From assembly GCA_030549335.1 (NCBI GenBank), contig CM060198.1, positions 38,077,853 to 38,141,852 of the forward strand: a stretch of 64,000 bases of DNA, in the 5' to 3' direction. Of the stretch, positions 48,984-60,820 are shown in pieces; the stretch's first letter is position 1; every line of letters starts with the position of its first letter. The notes under the pieces are model-generated. The model saw nothing but the letters and a program-made list of their open reading frames with translations. It was not told the origin of the DNA and made no database searches. The stretch is from Pontederia crassipes (lineage: Eukaryota > Streptophyta > Magnoliopsida > Commelinales > Pontederiaceae). The position numbers and the translations under genes are program-made.

Positions 48984-51900
48984 AGCTTCAGAACTTTAAC
49001 TCTATTTCAAACCGAAGTTGAACCGTTACAATCAAAGATAACGCTCTTGGGGATTAGAGTCTTAGAGTTAGGTTGAAAGCTATAAGTTATAGATACTTAT
49101 GACATCCTTTGGGTGTCCTAAGAGGTGATAGATCTTTAGAACTTTAACTCTATTTCAAACCTAAGTTGAACCGTTACAATCAAAGATAACGCTCTTGGGA
49201 TTAGAGTCTTAGAGTTAGGTTCAAAGCAATAAGTTATAGATACTTATTACAACCTTTGGGTGTTCTAAGAGGTGATAGATCTTTAGAACTTTAACTCTAT
49301 TTCAAACCGAAGTTGAACCGTTACAATCAACGATAACGCTCTTGGGGATTAGAGTCTTAGAGTTAGGTTCAAAGCAATAAGTTATAGATACTTATTACAA
49401 CCTTTGGGTGTCCTAAGAGGTGATAGATCTTTAGAACTTTAACTCTATTTCAAACCGAAGTTGAACCGTTACAATCAAAGATAACGCTCTTGGGGATTAG
49501 AGTCTTAGAGTTAGGTTCAAAGCTATAAGTTATAGATACTTATTACAACCTTTGGGTGTCCTAAGAGGTGATAGGGCTTCAGAACTTTAACTCTATTTCA
49601 AACCGAAGTTGAACCGTTACAATCAAAGATAACGCTCTTGGGGATTAGAGTCTTAGAGTTAGGTTCAAAGCTATAAGTTATAGATACTTATGACATCCTT
49701 TGGGTGTCCTAAGAGGTGATAGATCTTTAGAACTTTAACTCTATTTCAAACCTAAGTTGAACCGTTACAATCAAAGATAACGCTCTTGGGGATTAGAGTC
49801 TTAGAGTTAGGTTCAAAGCAATAAGTTATAGATACTTATTACAACCTTTGGGTGTTCTAAGAGGTGATAGATCTTTAGAACTTTAACTCTATTTCAAACC
49901 GAAGTTGAACCGTTACAATCAAAGATAACGCTCTTGGGGATTAGAGTCTTAGAGTTAGGTTCAAAGTTATAAGTTATAGATACTTATGACATCCTTTGGG
50001 TGTCCTAAGAGGTGATAGATCTTTAGAACTTTAACTCTTTTTCAAACCTAAGTTGAACCGTTACAATCAAAGATAACGCTCTTGGGGATTAGAGTCTTAG
50101 AGTTAGGTTCAAAGCTATAAGTTATAGATACTTATTACAACCTTTGGGTGTCCTAAGAGGTGATAGATCTTTAGAACTTTAACTCTATTTCAAACCGAAG
50201 TTGAACCGTTACAATCAAAGATAACGCTCTTGGGGATTAGAGTCTTAGAGTTAGGTTCAAAGCAATAAGTGATAGATACTTATGACATCCTTTGGGTGTC
50301 CTAAGAGGTGATAGATCTTTAGAACTTTAACTCTATTTCAAACTGAAGTTAAACCGTTACAATCAAAGATAACGCTCTTGGGGATTAGAGTCTTAGAGTT
50401 AGGTTCAAAGCTATAAGTTATAGATACTTATTACAACCTTTGGGTGTCCTAAGAGGTGATAGAGCTTCAGAACTTTAAATCTATTTCAAACCGAAGTTGA
50501 ACCGTTACAATCAAAGATAACGCTCTTGGGGATTAGAGTCTTAGAGTTAGGTTCAAAGCTATAAGTTATAGATACTTATGACATCCTTTGGGTGTCCTAA
50601 GAGGTGATAGATCTTTAGAACTTTAACTCTATTTCAAACCTAAGTTGAACCGTTACAATCAAAGATAACGCTCTTGGGGATTAGAGTCTTAGAGTTAGGT
50701 TCAAAGCAATAAGTTATAGATACTTATTACAACCTTTGGGTGTCCTAAGAGGTGATAGAGCTTTAGAACTTTAACTCTATTTCAAACCGAAGTTGAACCG
50801 TTACAATCAAAGATAACGCTCTTGGGGATTAGAGTCTTAGAGTTAGGTTCAAAGCTATAAGTTATAGATTCTTATGACATCCTTTGGGTGTCCTAAGAGG
50901 TGATAGATCTTTAGAACTTTAACTCTTTTTCAAACCTAAGTTGAACCGTTACAATCAAAGATAACGCTCTTGGGGATTAGAGTCTTAGAGTTAGGTTCAA
51001 AGCAATAAGTTATAGATACTTCTTACAACCTTTGGGTGTCCTAAGAGGTGATAGATCTTTAGAACTTTAACTCTATTTCAAACCGAAGTTGAACCGTTAC
51101 AATCAAAGATAACGCTCTTGGGGATTAGAGTCTTAGAGTTAGGTTCAAAGCAATAAGTGATAGATACTTATGACATCCTTTGGGTGTCCTAAGAGGTGAT
51201 AGAGCTTCAGAACTTTAACTCTATTTCAAACTGAAGTTGAACCGTTACAATCAAAGATAACGCTCTTGGAGATTAGAGTCTTACAGTTAGGTTCAAAGCT
51301 ATAAGTTATGGATACTTATTACAACCCTTGGGTGTCCTAAGAGGTGATAGAGCTTCAGAACTTTAACTCTATTTCGAACCGAAGTTGAACCGTTACAATC
51401 AAAGATAACGCTCTTGGGGATTAGAGTCTTAGAGTTAGGTTCAAAGCTATAAGTTATAGATACTTATTACAACCTTTGGGTGTCCTAAGAGGTGATAGGG
51501 CTTCAGAACTTTAACTCTATTTCAAACCGAAGTTGAACCGTTACAATCAAAGATAACGCTCTTGGGGATTAGAGTCTTAGAGTTAGGTTCAAAGCTACAA
51601 GTTATAGATACTTATGACATCCTTTGGGTGTCCTAAGAGGTGATAGATCTTTAGAACTTTAACTCTATTTCAAACCTAAGTTGAACCGTTACAATCAAAG
51701 ATAACGCTCTTGGGGATTAGAGTCTTAGAGTTAGGTTCAAAGCAATAAGTTATAGATACTTATTACAACCTTTGGGTGTCCTAAGAGGTGATAGATCTTT
51801 AGAACTTTAACTCTATTTCAAACCGAAGTTGAACCGTTACAATCAAAGATAACGCTCTTGGGGATTAGAGTCTTAGAGTTAGGTTCAAAGCTATAAGTTA

Positions 51901-52830
51901 TAGATACTTATTACAACCTTTGGGTGTCCTAAGAGGTGATAGGGCTTCAGAACTTTAACTCTATTTCAAACCGAAGTTGAACCGTTACAATCAAAGATAA
52001 CGCTCTTGGGGATTAGAGTCTTAGAGTTAGGTTCAAAGCTATAAGTTATAGATACTTATGACATCCTTTGGGTGTCCTAAGAGGTGATAGATCTTTAGAA
52101 CTTTAACTCTATTTCAAACCTAAGTTGAACCGTTACAATCAAAGATAACGCTCTTGGGGATTAGAGTCTTAGAGTTAGGTTCAAAGCAATAAGTTATAGA
52201 TACTTATTACAACCTTTGGGTGTTCTAAGAGGTGATAGATCTTTAGAACTTTAACTCTATTTCAAACCGAAGTTGAACCGTTACAATCAAAGATAACGCT
52301 CTTGGGGATTAGAGTCTTAGAGTTAGGTTCAAAGTTATAAGTTATAGATACTTATGACATCCTTTGGGTGTCCTAAGAGGTGATAGATCTTTAGAACTTT
52401 AACTCTTTTTCAAACCTAAGTTGAACCGTTACAATCAAAGATAACGCTCTTGGGGATTAGAGTCTTAGAGTTAGGTTCAAAGCTATAAGTTATAGATACT
52501 TATTACAACCTTTGGGTGTCCTAAGAGGTGATAGATCTTTAGAACTTTAACTCTATTTCAAACCGAAGTTGAACCGTTACAATCAAAGATAACGCTCTTG
52601 GGGATTAGAGTCTTAGAGTTAGGTTCAAAGCAATAAGTGATAGATACTTATGACATCCTTTGGGTGTCCTAAGAGGTGATAGATCTTTAGAACTTTAACT
52701 CTATTTCAAACCGAAGTTGAACCGTTACAATCAAAGATAACGCTCTTGGGGATTAGAGTCTTAGAGTTAGGTTCAAAGTTATAAGTTATAGATACTTATG
52801 ACATCCTTTGGGTGTCCTAAGAGGTGATAG

Positions 52831-52978
52831 ATCTTTAGAACTTTAACTCTTTTTCAAACCTAAGTTGAACCGTTACAATCAAAGATAACGCTCTTGGGGA
52901 TTAGAGTCTTAGAGTTAGGTTCAAAGCAATAAGTGATAGATACTTATGACATCCTTTGGGTGTCCTAAGAGGTGATAG
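52831..52978. repeat. M23/M24 fusion monomer in U7
   Basis: It has the same left (ctttttc, cctaag) and right (gcaataagtgatag, gacatcc) parts as the fusions at 14356 and 22347. This ties the middle of U7 to U2/U3 and not to its neighbours U5/U6. Confidence 0.82.
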
Positions 52979-53422
52979 AGCTTCAGAACTTTAACTCTAT
53001 TTCAAACTGAAGTTGAACCGTTACAATCAAAGATAACGCTCTTGGAGATTAGAGTCTTACAGTTAGGTTCAAAGCTATAAGTTATGGATACTTATTACAA
53101 CCCTTGGGTGTCCTAAGAGGTGATAGATCTTTAGAACTTTAACTCTATTTCAAACCGAAGTTGAACCGTTACAATCAAAGATAACGCTCTTGGGGATTAG
53201 AGTCTTAGAGTTAGGTTCAAAGCTATAAGTTATGGATACTTATTACAACCCTTCGGTGTCCTAAGAGGTGATAGAGCTTCAGAACTTTAACTCTATTTCG
53301 AACCGAAGTTGAACCGTTACAATCAAAGATAACGCTCTTGGGGATTAGAGTCTTAGAGTTAGGTTCAAAGCAATAAGTTATAGATACTTATTACAACCTT
53401 TGGGTGTCCTAAGAGGTGATAG

Positions 53423-53866
53423 ATCTTTAGAACTTTAACTCTATTTCAAACCGAAGTTGAACCGTTACAATCAAAGATAACGCTCTTGGGGATTAGAGTC
53501 TTAGAGTTAGGTTCAAAGCAATAAGTGATAGATACTTATGACATCCTTTGGGTGTCCTAAGAGGTGATAGAGCTTCAGAACTTTAACTCTATTTCAAACT
53601 GAAGTTGAACCGTTACAATCAAAGATAACGCTCTTGGAGATTAGAGTCTTACAGTTAGGTTCAAAGCTATAAGTTATGGATACTTATTACAACCCTTGGG
53701 TGTCCTAAGAGGTGATAGATCTTTAGAACTTTAACTCTATTTCAAACCGAAGTTGAACCGTTACAATCAAAGATAACGCTCTTGGGGATTAGAGTCTTAG
53801 AGTTAGGTTCAAAGCTATAAGTTATGGATACTTATTACAACCCTTGGGTGTCCTAAGAGGTGATAG
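53423..53866. repeat. Three-monomer block replacement in U7
   Basis: M24, M25 and M26 types stand where M28, M29 and M30 are expected, between M27 and M31. The unit keeps its 45-monomer length. The second M26 here reads cccttgggtg, the U1/U5 form, whereas the first one in the same unit (53127) reads cccttcggtg. The inserted three therefore probably came from another unit and not from the neighbouring triplet. Confidence 0.78.
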
Positions 53867-56382
53867 ATCTTTTGAACTTTAACTCTATTTCAAACCGAAG
53901 TTGAACCATTACAATCAAAGATAACGCTCTTGGGGATTAGAGTCTTAGAGTTAGGTTCAAAGCTATAAGTTATAGATACTTATTACAAGCTTTGGGTGTC
54001 CTAAGAGGTGATAGAGCTTCAGAACTTTAACTCTATTTAAAACCGAAGTTGAACCGTTACAATCAAAGATAACGCTCTTGGGGATTAGAGTCTTAGAGTT
54101 AGGTTTAAAGCTAGAAGTTATAGATACTTATTACAACCTTTGGGTGTCCTAAGAGGTGATAGATCTTTAGAACTTTAACTCTATTTCAAACCTAAGTTGA
54201 ACCGTTACAATCAAAGATAACGCTCTTGGGGATTAGAGTCTTAGAGTTAGGTTCAAAGCTATAAGTTATGGATACTTATTACAACCCTTGGGTGTCCTAA
54301 GAGGTGATAGAGCTTCAGAACTTTAACTCTATTTCAAACCGAAGTTGAAACGTTACAATCAAAGATAACGCTCTTGGGGATTAGAGTCTTAGAGTTAGGT
54401 TCAAAGCAATAAGTTATAGATACTTATTACAACCTTTGGGTGTCCTAAGAGGTGATAGAGCTTCAGAACTTTAACTCTATTTCAAACCGAAGTTGAACCG
54501 TTACAATCAAAGATAACGCTCTTGGGGATTAGAGTCTTAGAGTTAGGTTCAAAGCTATAAGTTATAGATACTTATTACAACCTTTGGGTGTCCTAAGAGG
54601 TGATAGATCTTTAGAACTTTAACTCTATTTCAAACCGAAGTTGAACCGTTACAATCAAAGATAACGCTCTTGGGGATTAGAGTCTTAGAGTTAGGTTCAA
54701 AGCTATAAGTTATAGATACTTATGACATCCTTTGGGTGTCCTAAGAGGTGATAGATCTTTAGAACTTTAACTCTATTTCAAACCGAAGTTGAACCGTTAC
54801 AATCAAAGATAACGCTCTTGGGGATTAGAGTCTTAGAGTTAGGTTCAAAGCTATAAGTTATAGATATTTATGACATCCTTTGGGTGTCCTAAGAGGTGAT
54901 AGATCTTTAGAACTTTAACTCTATTTCAAACCTAAGTTGAACCGTTACAATCAAAGATAACGCTCTTGGGGATTAGAGTCTTAGAGTTAGGTTCAAAGCT
55001 ATAAGTTATAGATACTTATTACAACCTTTGGGTGTCCTAAGAGGTGATAGGGCTTCAGAACTTTAACTCTATTTCAAACCGAAGTTGAACCGTTACAATC
55101 AAAGATAACGCTCTTGGGGATTAGAGTCTTAGAGTTAGGTTCAAAGCTATAAGTTATAGATACTTATGACATCCTTTGGGTGTCCTAAGAGGTGATAGAT
55201 CTTTAGAACTTTAACTCTATTTCAAACCGAAGTTGAACCGTTACAATCAAAGATAACGCTCTTGGGGATTAGAGTCTTAGAGTTAGGTTCAAAGCAATAA
55301 GTGATAGATACTTATGACATCCTTTGGGTGTCCTAAGAGGTGATAGAGCTTCAGAACTTTAACTCTATTTCAAACCGAAGTTGAACCGTTACAATCAAAG
55401 ATAACGCTCTTTGGGATTAGAGTCTTAGAGATAGATTCAAAGCAATAAGTTATATATACTTATTACAACCTTTGGGTGTCCTATGAGGTGATAGATCTTT
55501 AGAACTTTAACTGTATTTCAAACCGAAGTTGAACCGTTACAATCAAAGATAACGCTCTTGGGGATTAGAGTCTTAGAGTTAGGTTCAAAGCTATAAGTTA
55601 TAGATACTTATTACAACCTTTGGGGGTCCTAAGAGGTGATAGAGCTTCAGAACTTTAACTCTATTTCAAACCGAAGTTGAACCGTTACAATCAAAGATAA
55701 CGCTCTTGGGGATTAGAGTCTTAGAGTTAGGTTGAAAGCTATAAGTTATAGATACTTATGACATCCTTTGGGTGTCCTAAGAGGTGATAGATCTTTAGAA
55801 CTTTAACTCTATTTCAAACCTAAGTTGAACCGTTACAATCAAAGATAACGCTCTTGGGGATTAGAGTCTTAGAGTTAGGTTCAAAGCAATAAGTTATAGA
55901 TACTTATTACAACCTTTGGGTGTTCTAAGAGGTGATAGATCTTTAGAACTTTAACTCTATTTCAAACCGAAGTTGAACCGTTACAATCAACGATAACGCT
56001 CTTGGGGATTAGAGTCTTAGAGTTAGGTTCAAAGCAATAAGTTATAGATACTTATTACAACCTTTGGGTGTCCTAAGAGGTGATAGATCTTTAGAACTTT
56101 AACTCTATTTCAAACCGAAGTTGAACCGTTACAATCAAAGATAACGCTCTTGGGGATTAGAGTCTTAGAGTTAGGTTCAAAGCTATAAGTTATAGATACT
56201 TATTACAACCTTTGGGTGTCCTAAGAGGTGATAGGGCTTCAGAACTTTAACTCTATTTCAAACCGAAGTTGAACCGTTACAATCAAAGATAACGCTCTTG
56301 GGGATTAGAGTCTTAGAGTTAGGTTCAAAGCTATAAGTTATAGATACTTATGACATCCTTTGGGTGTCCTAAGAGGTGATAG

Positions 56383-58601
56383 ATCTTTAGAACTTTAACT
56401 CTATATCAAACCTAAGTTGAACCGTTACAATCAAAGATAACGCTCTTGGGGATTAGAGTCTTAGAGTTAGGTTCAAAGCAATAAGTTATAGATACTTATT
56501 ACAACCTTTGGGTGTTCTAAGAGGTGATAGATCTTTAGAACTTTAACTCTATTTCAAACCGAAGTTGAACCGTTACAATCAAAGATAACGCTCTTGGGGA
56601 TTAGAGTCTTAGAGTTAGGTTCAAAGTTATAAGTTATAGATACTTATGACATCCTTTGGGTGTCCTAAGAGGTGATAGATCTTTAGAACTTTAACTCTTT
56701 TTCAAACCTAAGTTGAACCGTTACAATCAAAGATAACGCTCTTGGGGATTAGAGTCTTAGAGTTAGGTTCAAAGCTATAAGTTATAGATACTTATTACAA
56801 CCTTTGGGTGTCCTAAGAGGTGATAGATCTTTAGAACTTTAACTCTATTTCAAACCGAAGTTGAACCGTTACAATCAAAGATAACGCTCTTGGGGATTAG
56901 AGTCTTAGAGTTAGGTTCAAAGCAATAAGTGATAGATACTTATGACATCCTTTGGGTGTCCTAAGAGGTGATAGATCTTTAGAACTTTAACTCTATTTCA
57001 AACCGAAGTTAAACCGTTACAATCAAAGATAACGCTCTTGGGGATTAGAGTCTTAGAGTTAGGTTCAAAGCTATAAGTTATAGATACTTATTACAACCTT
57101 TGGGTGTCCTAAGAGGTGATAGAGCTTCAGAACTTTAAATCTATTTCAAACCGAAGTTGAACCGTTACAATCAAAGATAACGCTCTTGGGGATTAGAGTC
57201 TTAGAGTTAGGTTCAAAGCTATAAGTTATAGATACTTATGACATCCTTTGGGTGTCCTAAGAGGTGATAGATCTTTAGAACTTTAACTCTATTTCAAACC
57301 TAAGTTGAACCGTTACAATCAAAGATAACGCTCTTGGGGATTAGAGTCTTAGAGTTAGGTTCAAAGCAATAAGTTATAGATACTTATTACAACCTTTGGG
57401 TGTCCTAAGAGGTGATAGAGCTTTCGAACTTTAACTCTATTTCAAACCGAAGTTGAACCGTTACAATCAAAGATAACGCTCTTGGGGATTAGAGTCTTAG
57501 AGTTAGGTTCAAAGCTATAAGTTATAGATTCTTATGACATCCTTTGGGTGTCCTAAGAGGTGATAGATCTTTAGAACTTTAACTCTATTTCAAACCGAAG
57601 TTGAACCGTTACAATCGAAGATAACGCTCTTGGGGATTAGAGTCTTAGAGTTAGGTTCAAAGCAATAAGTTATAGATACTTCTTACAACCTTTGGGTGTC
57701 CTAAGAGGTGATAGATCTTTAGAACTTTAACTCTATTTCAAACCGAAGTTGAACCGTTACAATCAAAGATAACGCTCTTGGGGATTAGAGTCTTAGAGTT
57801 AGGTTCAAAGCAATAAGTGATAGATACTTATGACATCCTTTGGGTGTCCTAAGAGGTGATAGAGCTTCAGAACTTTAACTCTATTTCAAACTGAAGTTGA
57901 ACCGTTACAATCAAAGATAACGCTCTTGGAGATTAGAGTCTTACAGTTAGGTTCAAAGCTATAAGTTATGGATACTTATTACAACCCTTGGGTGTCCTAA
58001 GAGGTGATAGATCTTTAGAACTTTAACTCTATTTCAAACCGAAGTTGAACCGTTACAATCAAAGATAACGCTCTTGGGGATTAGAGTCTTAGAGTTAGGT
58101 TCAAAGCTATAAGTTATGGATACTTATTACAACCCTTGGGTGTCCTAAGAGGTGATAGAGCTTCAGAACTTTAACTCTATTTCGAACCGAAGTTGAACCG
58201 TTACAATCAAAGATAACGCTCTTGGGGATTAGAGTCTTAGAGTTAGGTTCAAAGCAATAAGTGATAGATACTTATGACATCCTTTGGGTGTCCTAAGAGG
58301 TGATAGATCTTTAGAACTTTAACTCTATTTCAAACCGAAGTTAAACCGTTACAATCAAAGATAACGCTCTTGGGGATTAGAGTCTTAGAGTTAGGTTCAA
58401 AGCTATAAGTTATAGATACTTATTACAACCTTTGGGTGTCCTAAGAGGTGATAGAGCTTCAGAACTTCACTCTATTTCAAACCGAAGTTGAACCGTTACA
58501 ATCAAAGATAACGCTCTTGGGGATTAGAGTCTTAGAGTTAGGTTCAAAGCTATAAGTTATAGATACTTATGACATCCTTTGGGTGTCCTAAGAGGTGATA
58601 G
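56383..58601. repeat. 15-monomer block, copy 1 (2,219 bp)
   Basis: Order: M6-M16, an M26-like monomer (58011), a tcgaacc monomer with gcaataagtgatag (58159), an M10-like monomer with gttaaacc (58307) and a 147-bp monomer with gaacttcactc (58455). Marker pairs give a 2,219-bp step: ctttcgaac 57421/59640, acaatcgaag 57611/59830/62049, agaacttcac 58461/60680. The first monomer has a private ctatatc. Confidence 0.9.
58159..58306. repeat. M27/M9-type chimeric monomer in the 15-mer block
   Basis: The left half has agcttcag and tcgaacc (M17/M27 type). The right half has gcaataagtgatag and gacatcc (M9/M24 type). An M10-like monomer (gttaaacc) follows, as M10 follows M9 elsewhere. It marks the jump from M27 back to M9-M10 that closes the 15-monomer block. 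Copies recur in the second and third blocks (60378 and 62597). Confidence 0.78.
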
Positions 58602-60820
58602 ATCTTTAGAACTTTAACTCTATTTCAAACCTAAGTTGAACCGTTACAATCAAAGATAACGCTCTTGGGGATTAGAGTCTTAGAGTTAGGTTCAAAGCAA
58701 TAAGTTATAGATACTTATTACAACCTTTGGGTGTTCTAAGAGGTGATAGATCTTTAGAACTTTAACTCTATTTCAAACCGAAGTTGAACCGTTACAATCA
58801 AAGATAACGCTCTTGGGGATTAGAGTCTTAGAGTTAGGTTCAAAGTTATAAGTTATAGATACTTATGACATCCTTTGGGTGTCCTAAGAGGTGATAGATC
58901 TTTAGAACTTTAACTCTTTTTCAAACCTAAGTTGAACCGTTACAATCAAAGATAACGCTCTTGGGGATTAGAGTCTTAGAGTTAGGTTCAAAGCTATAAG
59001 TTATAGATACTTATTACAACCTTTGGGTGTCCTAAGAGGTGATAGATCTTTAGAACTTTAACTCTATTTCAAACCGAAGTTGAACCGTTACAATCAAAGA
59101 TAACGCTCTTGGGGATTAGAGTCTTAGAGTTAGGTTCAAAGCAATAAGTGATAGATACTTATGACATCCTTTGGGTGTCCTAAGAGGTGATAGATCTTTA
59201 GAACTTTAACTCTATTTCAAACCGAAGTTAAACCGTTACAATCAAAGATAACGCTCTTGGGGATTAGAGTCTTAGAGTTAGGTTCAAAGCTATAAGTTAT
59301 AGATACTTATTACAACCTTTGGGTGTCCTAAGAGGTGATAGAGCTTCAGAACTTTAAATCTATTTCAAACCGAAGTTGAACCGTTACAATCAAAGATAAC
59401 GCTCTTGGGGATTAGAGTCTTAGAGTTAGGTTCAAAGCTATAAGTTATAGATACTTATGACATCCTTTGGGTGTCCTAAGAGGTGATAGATCTTTAGAAC
59501 TTTAACTCTATTTCAAACCTAAGTTGAACCGTTACAATCAAAGATAACGCTCTTGGGGATTAGAGTCTTAGAGTTAGGTTCAAAGCAATAAGTTATAGAT
59601 ACTTATTACAACCTTTGGGTGTCCTAAGAGGTGATAGAGCTTTCGAACTTTAACTCTATTTCAAACCGAAGTTGAACCGTTACAATCAAAGATAACGCTC
59701 TTGGGGATTAGAGTCTTAGAGTTAGGTTCAAAGCTATAAGTTATAGATTCTTATGACATCCTTTGGGTGTCCTAAGAGGTGATAGATCTTTAGAACTTTA
59801 ACTCTATTTCAAACCGAAGTTGAACCGTTACAATCGAAGATAACGCTCTTGGGGATTAGAGTCTTAGAGTTAGGTTCAAAGCAATAAGTTATAGATACTT
59901 CTTACAACCTTTGGGTGTCCTAAGAGGTGATAGATCTTTAGAACTTTAACTCTATTTCAAACCGAAGTTGAACCGTTACAATCAAAGATAACGCTCTTGG
60001 GGATTAGAGTCTTAGAGTTAGGTTCAAAGCAATAAGTGATAGATACTTATGACATCCTTTGGGTGTCCTAAGAGGTGATAGAGCTTCAGAACTTTAACTC
60101 TATTTCAAACTGAAGTTGAACCGTTACAATCAAAGATAACGCTCTTGGAGATTAGAGTCTTACAGTTAGGTTCAAAGCTATAAGTTATGGATACTTATTA
60201 CAACCCTTGGGTGTCCTAAGAGGTGATAGATCTTTAGAACTTTAACTCTATTTCAAACCGAAGTTGAACCGTTACAATCAAAGATAACGCTCTTGGGGAT
60301 TAGAGTCTTAGAGTTAGGTTCAAAGCTATAAGTTATGGATACTTATTACAACCCTTGGGTGTCCTAAGAGGTGATAGAGCTTCAGAACTTTAACTCTATT
60401 TCGAACCGAAGTTGAACCGTTACAATCAAAGATAACGCTCTTGGGGATTAGAGTCTTAGAGTTAGGTTCAAAGCAATAAGTGATAGATACTTATGACATC
60501 CTTTGGGTGTCCTAAGAGGTGATAGATCTTTAGAACTTTAACTCTATTTCAAACCGAAGTTAAACCGTTACAATCAAAGATAACGCTCTTGGGGATTAGA
60601 GTCTTAGAGTTAGGTTCAAAGCTATAAGTTATAGATACTTATTACAACCTTTGGGTGTCCTAAGAGGTGATAGAGCTTCAGAACTTCACTCTATTTCAAA
60701 CCGAAGTTGAACCGTTACAATCAAAGATAACGCTCTTGGGGATTAGAGTCTTAGAGTTAGGTTCAAAGCTATAAGTTATAGATACTTATGACATCCTTTG
60801 GGTGTCCTAAGAGGTGATAG
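58602..60820. repeat. 15-monomer block, copy 2 (2,219 bp)
   Basis: It is nearly identical to copy 1, sharing ctttcgaac in M13 (59640) and the 147-bp closing monomer with gaacttcactc (60674). It opens with ctatttc and not the ctatatc of copy 1. No other difference was noticed by eye. Confidence 0.9.

Larger units (their letters stand above)
48984..55642. repeat. U7: HOR unit, 45 monomers, 6,659 bp
   Basis: The left part follows U5/U6 closely, including the 147-bp M2 (49132) and aactgaagttaaacc in M10. From M21 (51943) it switches to the U2/U3 form: gacatcc ending, four M6-M9-like monomers (52091-52682), the M23/M24 fusion (52831) and cccttcggtg in M26 (53127). After M27 (53275) come a second M24, M25 and M26 (53423-53866), then M31 (53867), so M28-M30 are missing. 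M31-M42 are normal, but M39 reads aaaccgaag where U5 has aaatcgaag. The unit is a mosaic of two lineages. Confidence 0.9.
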
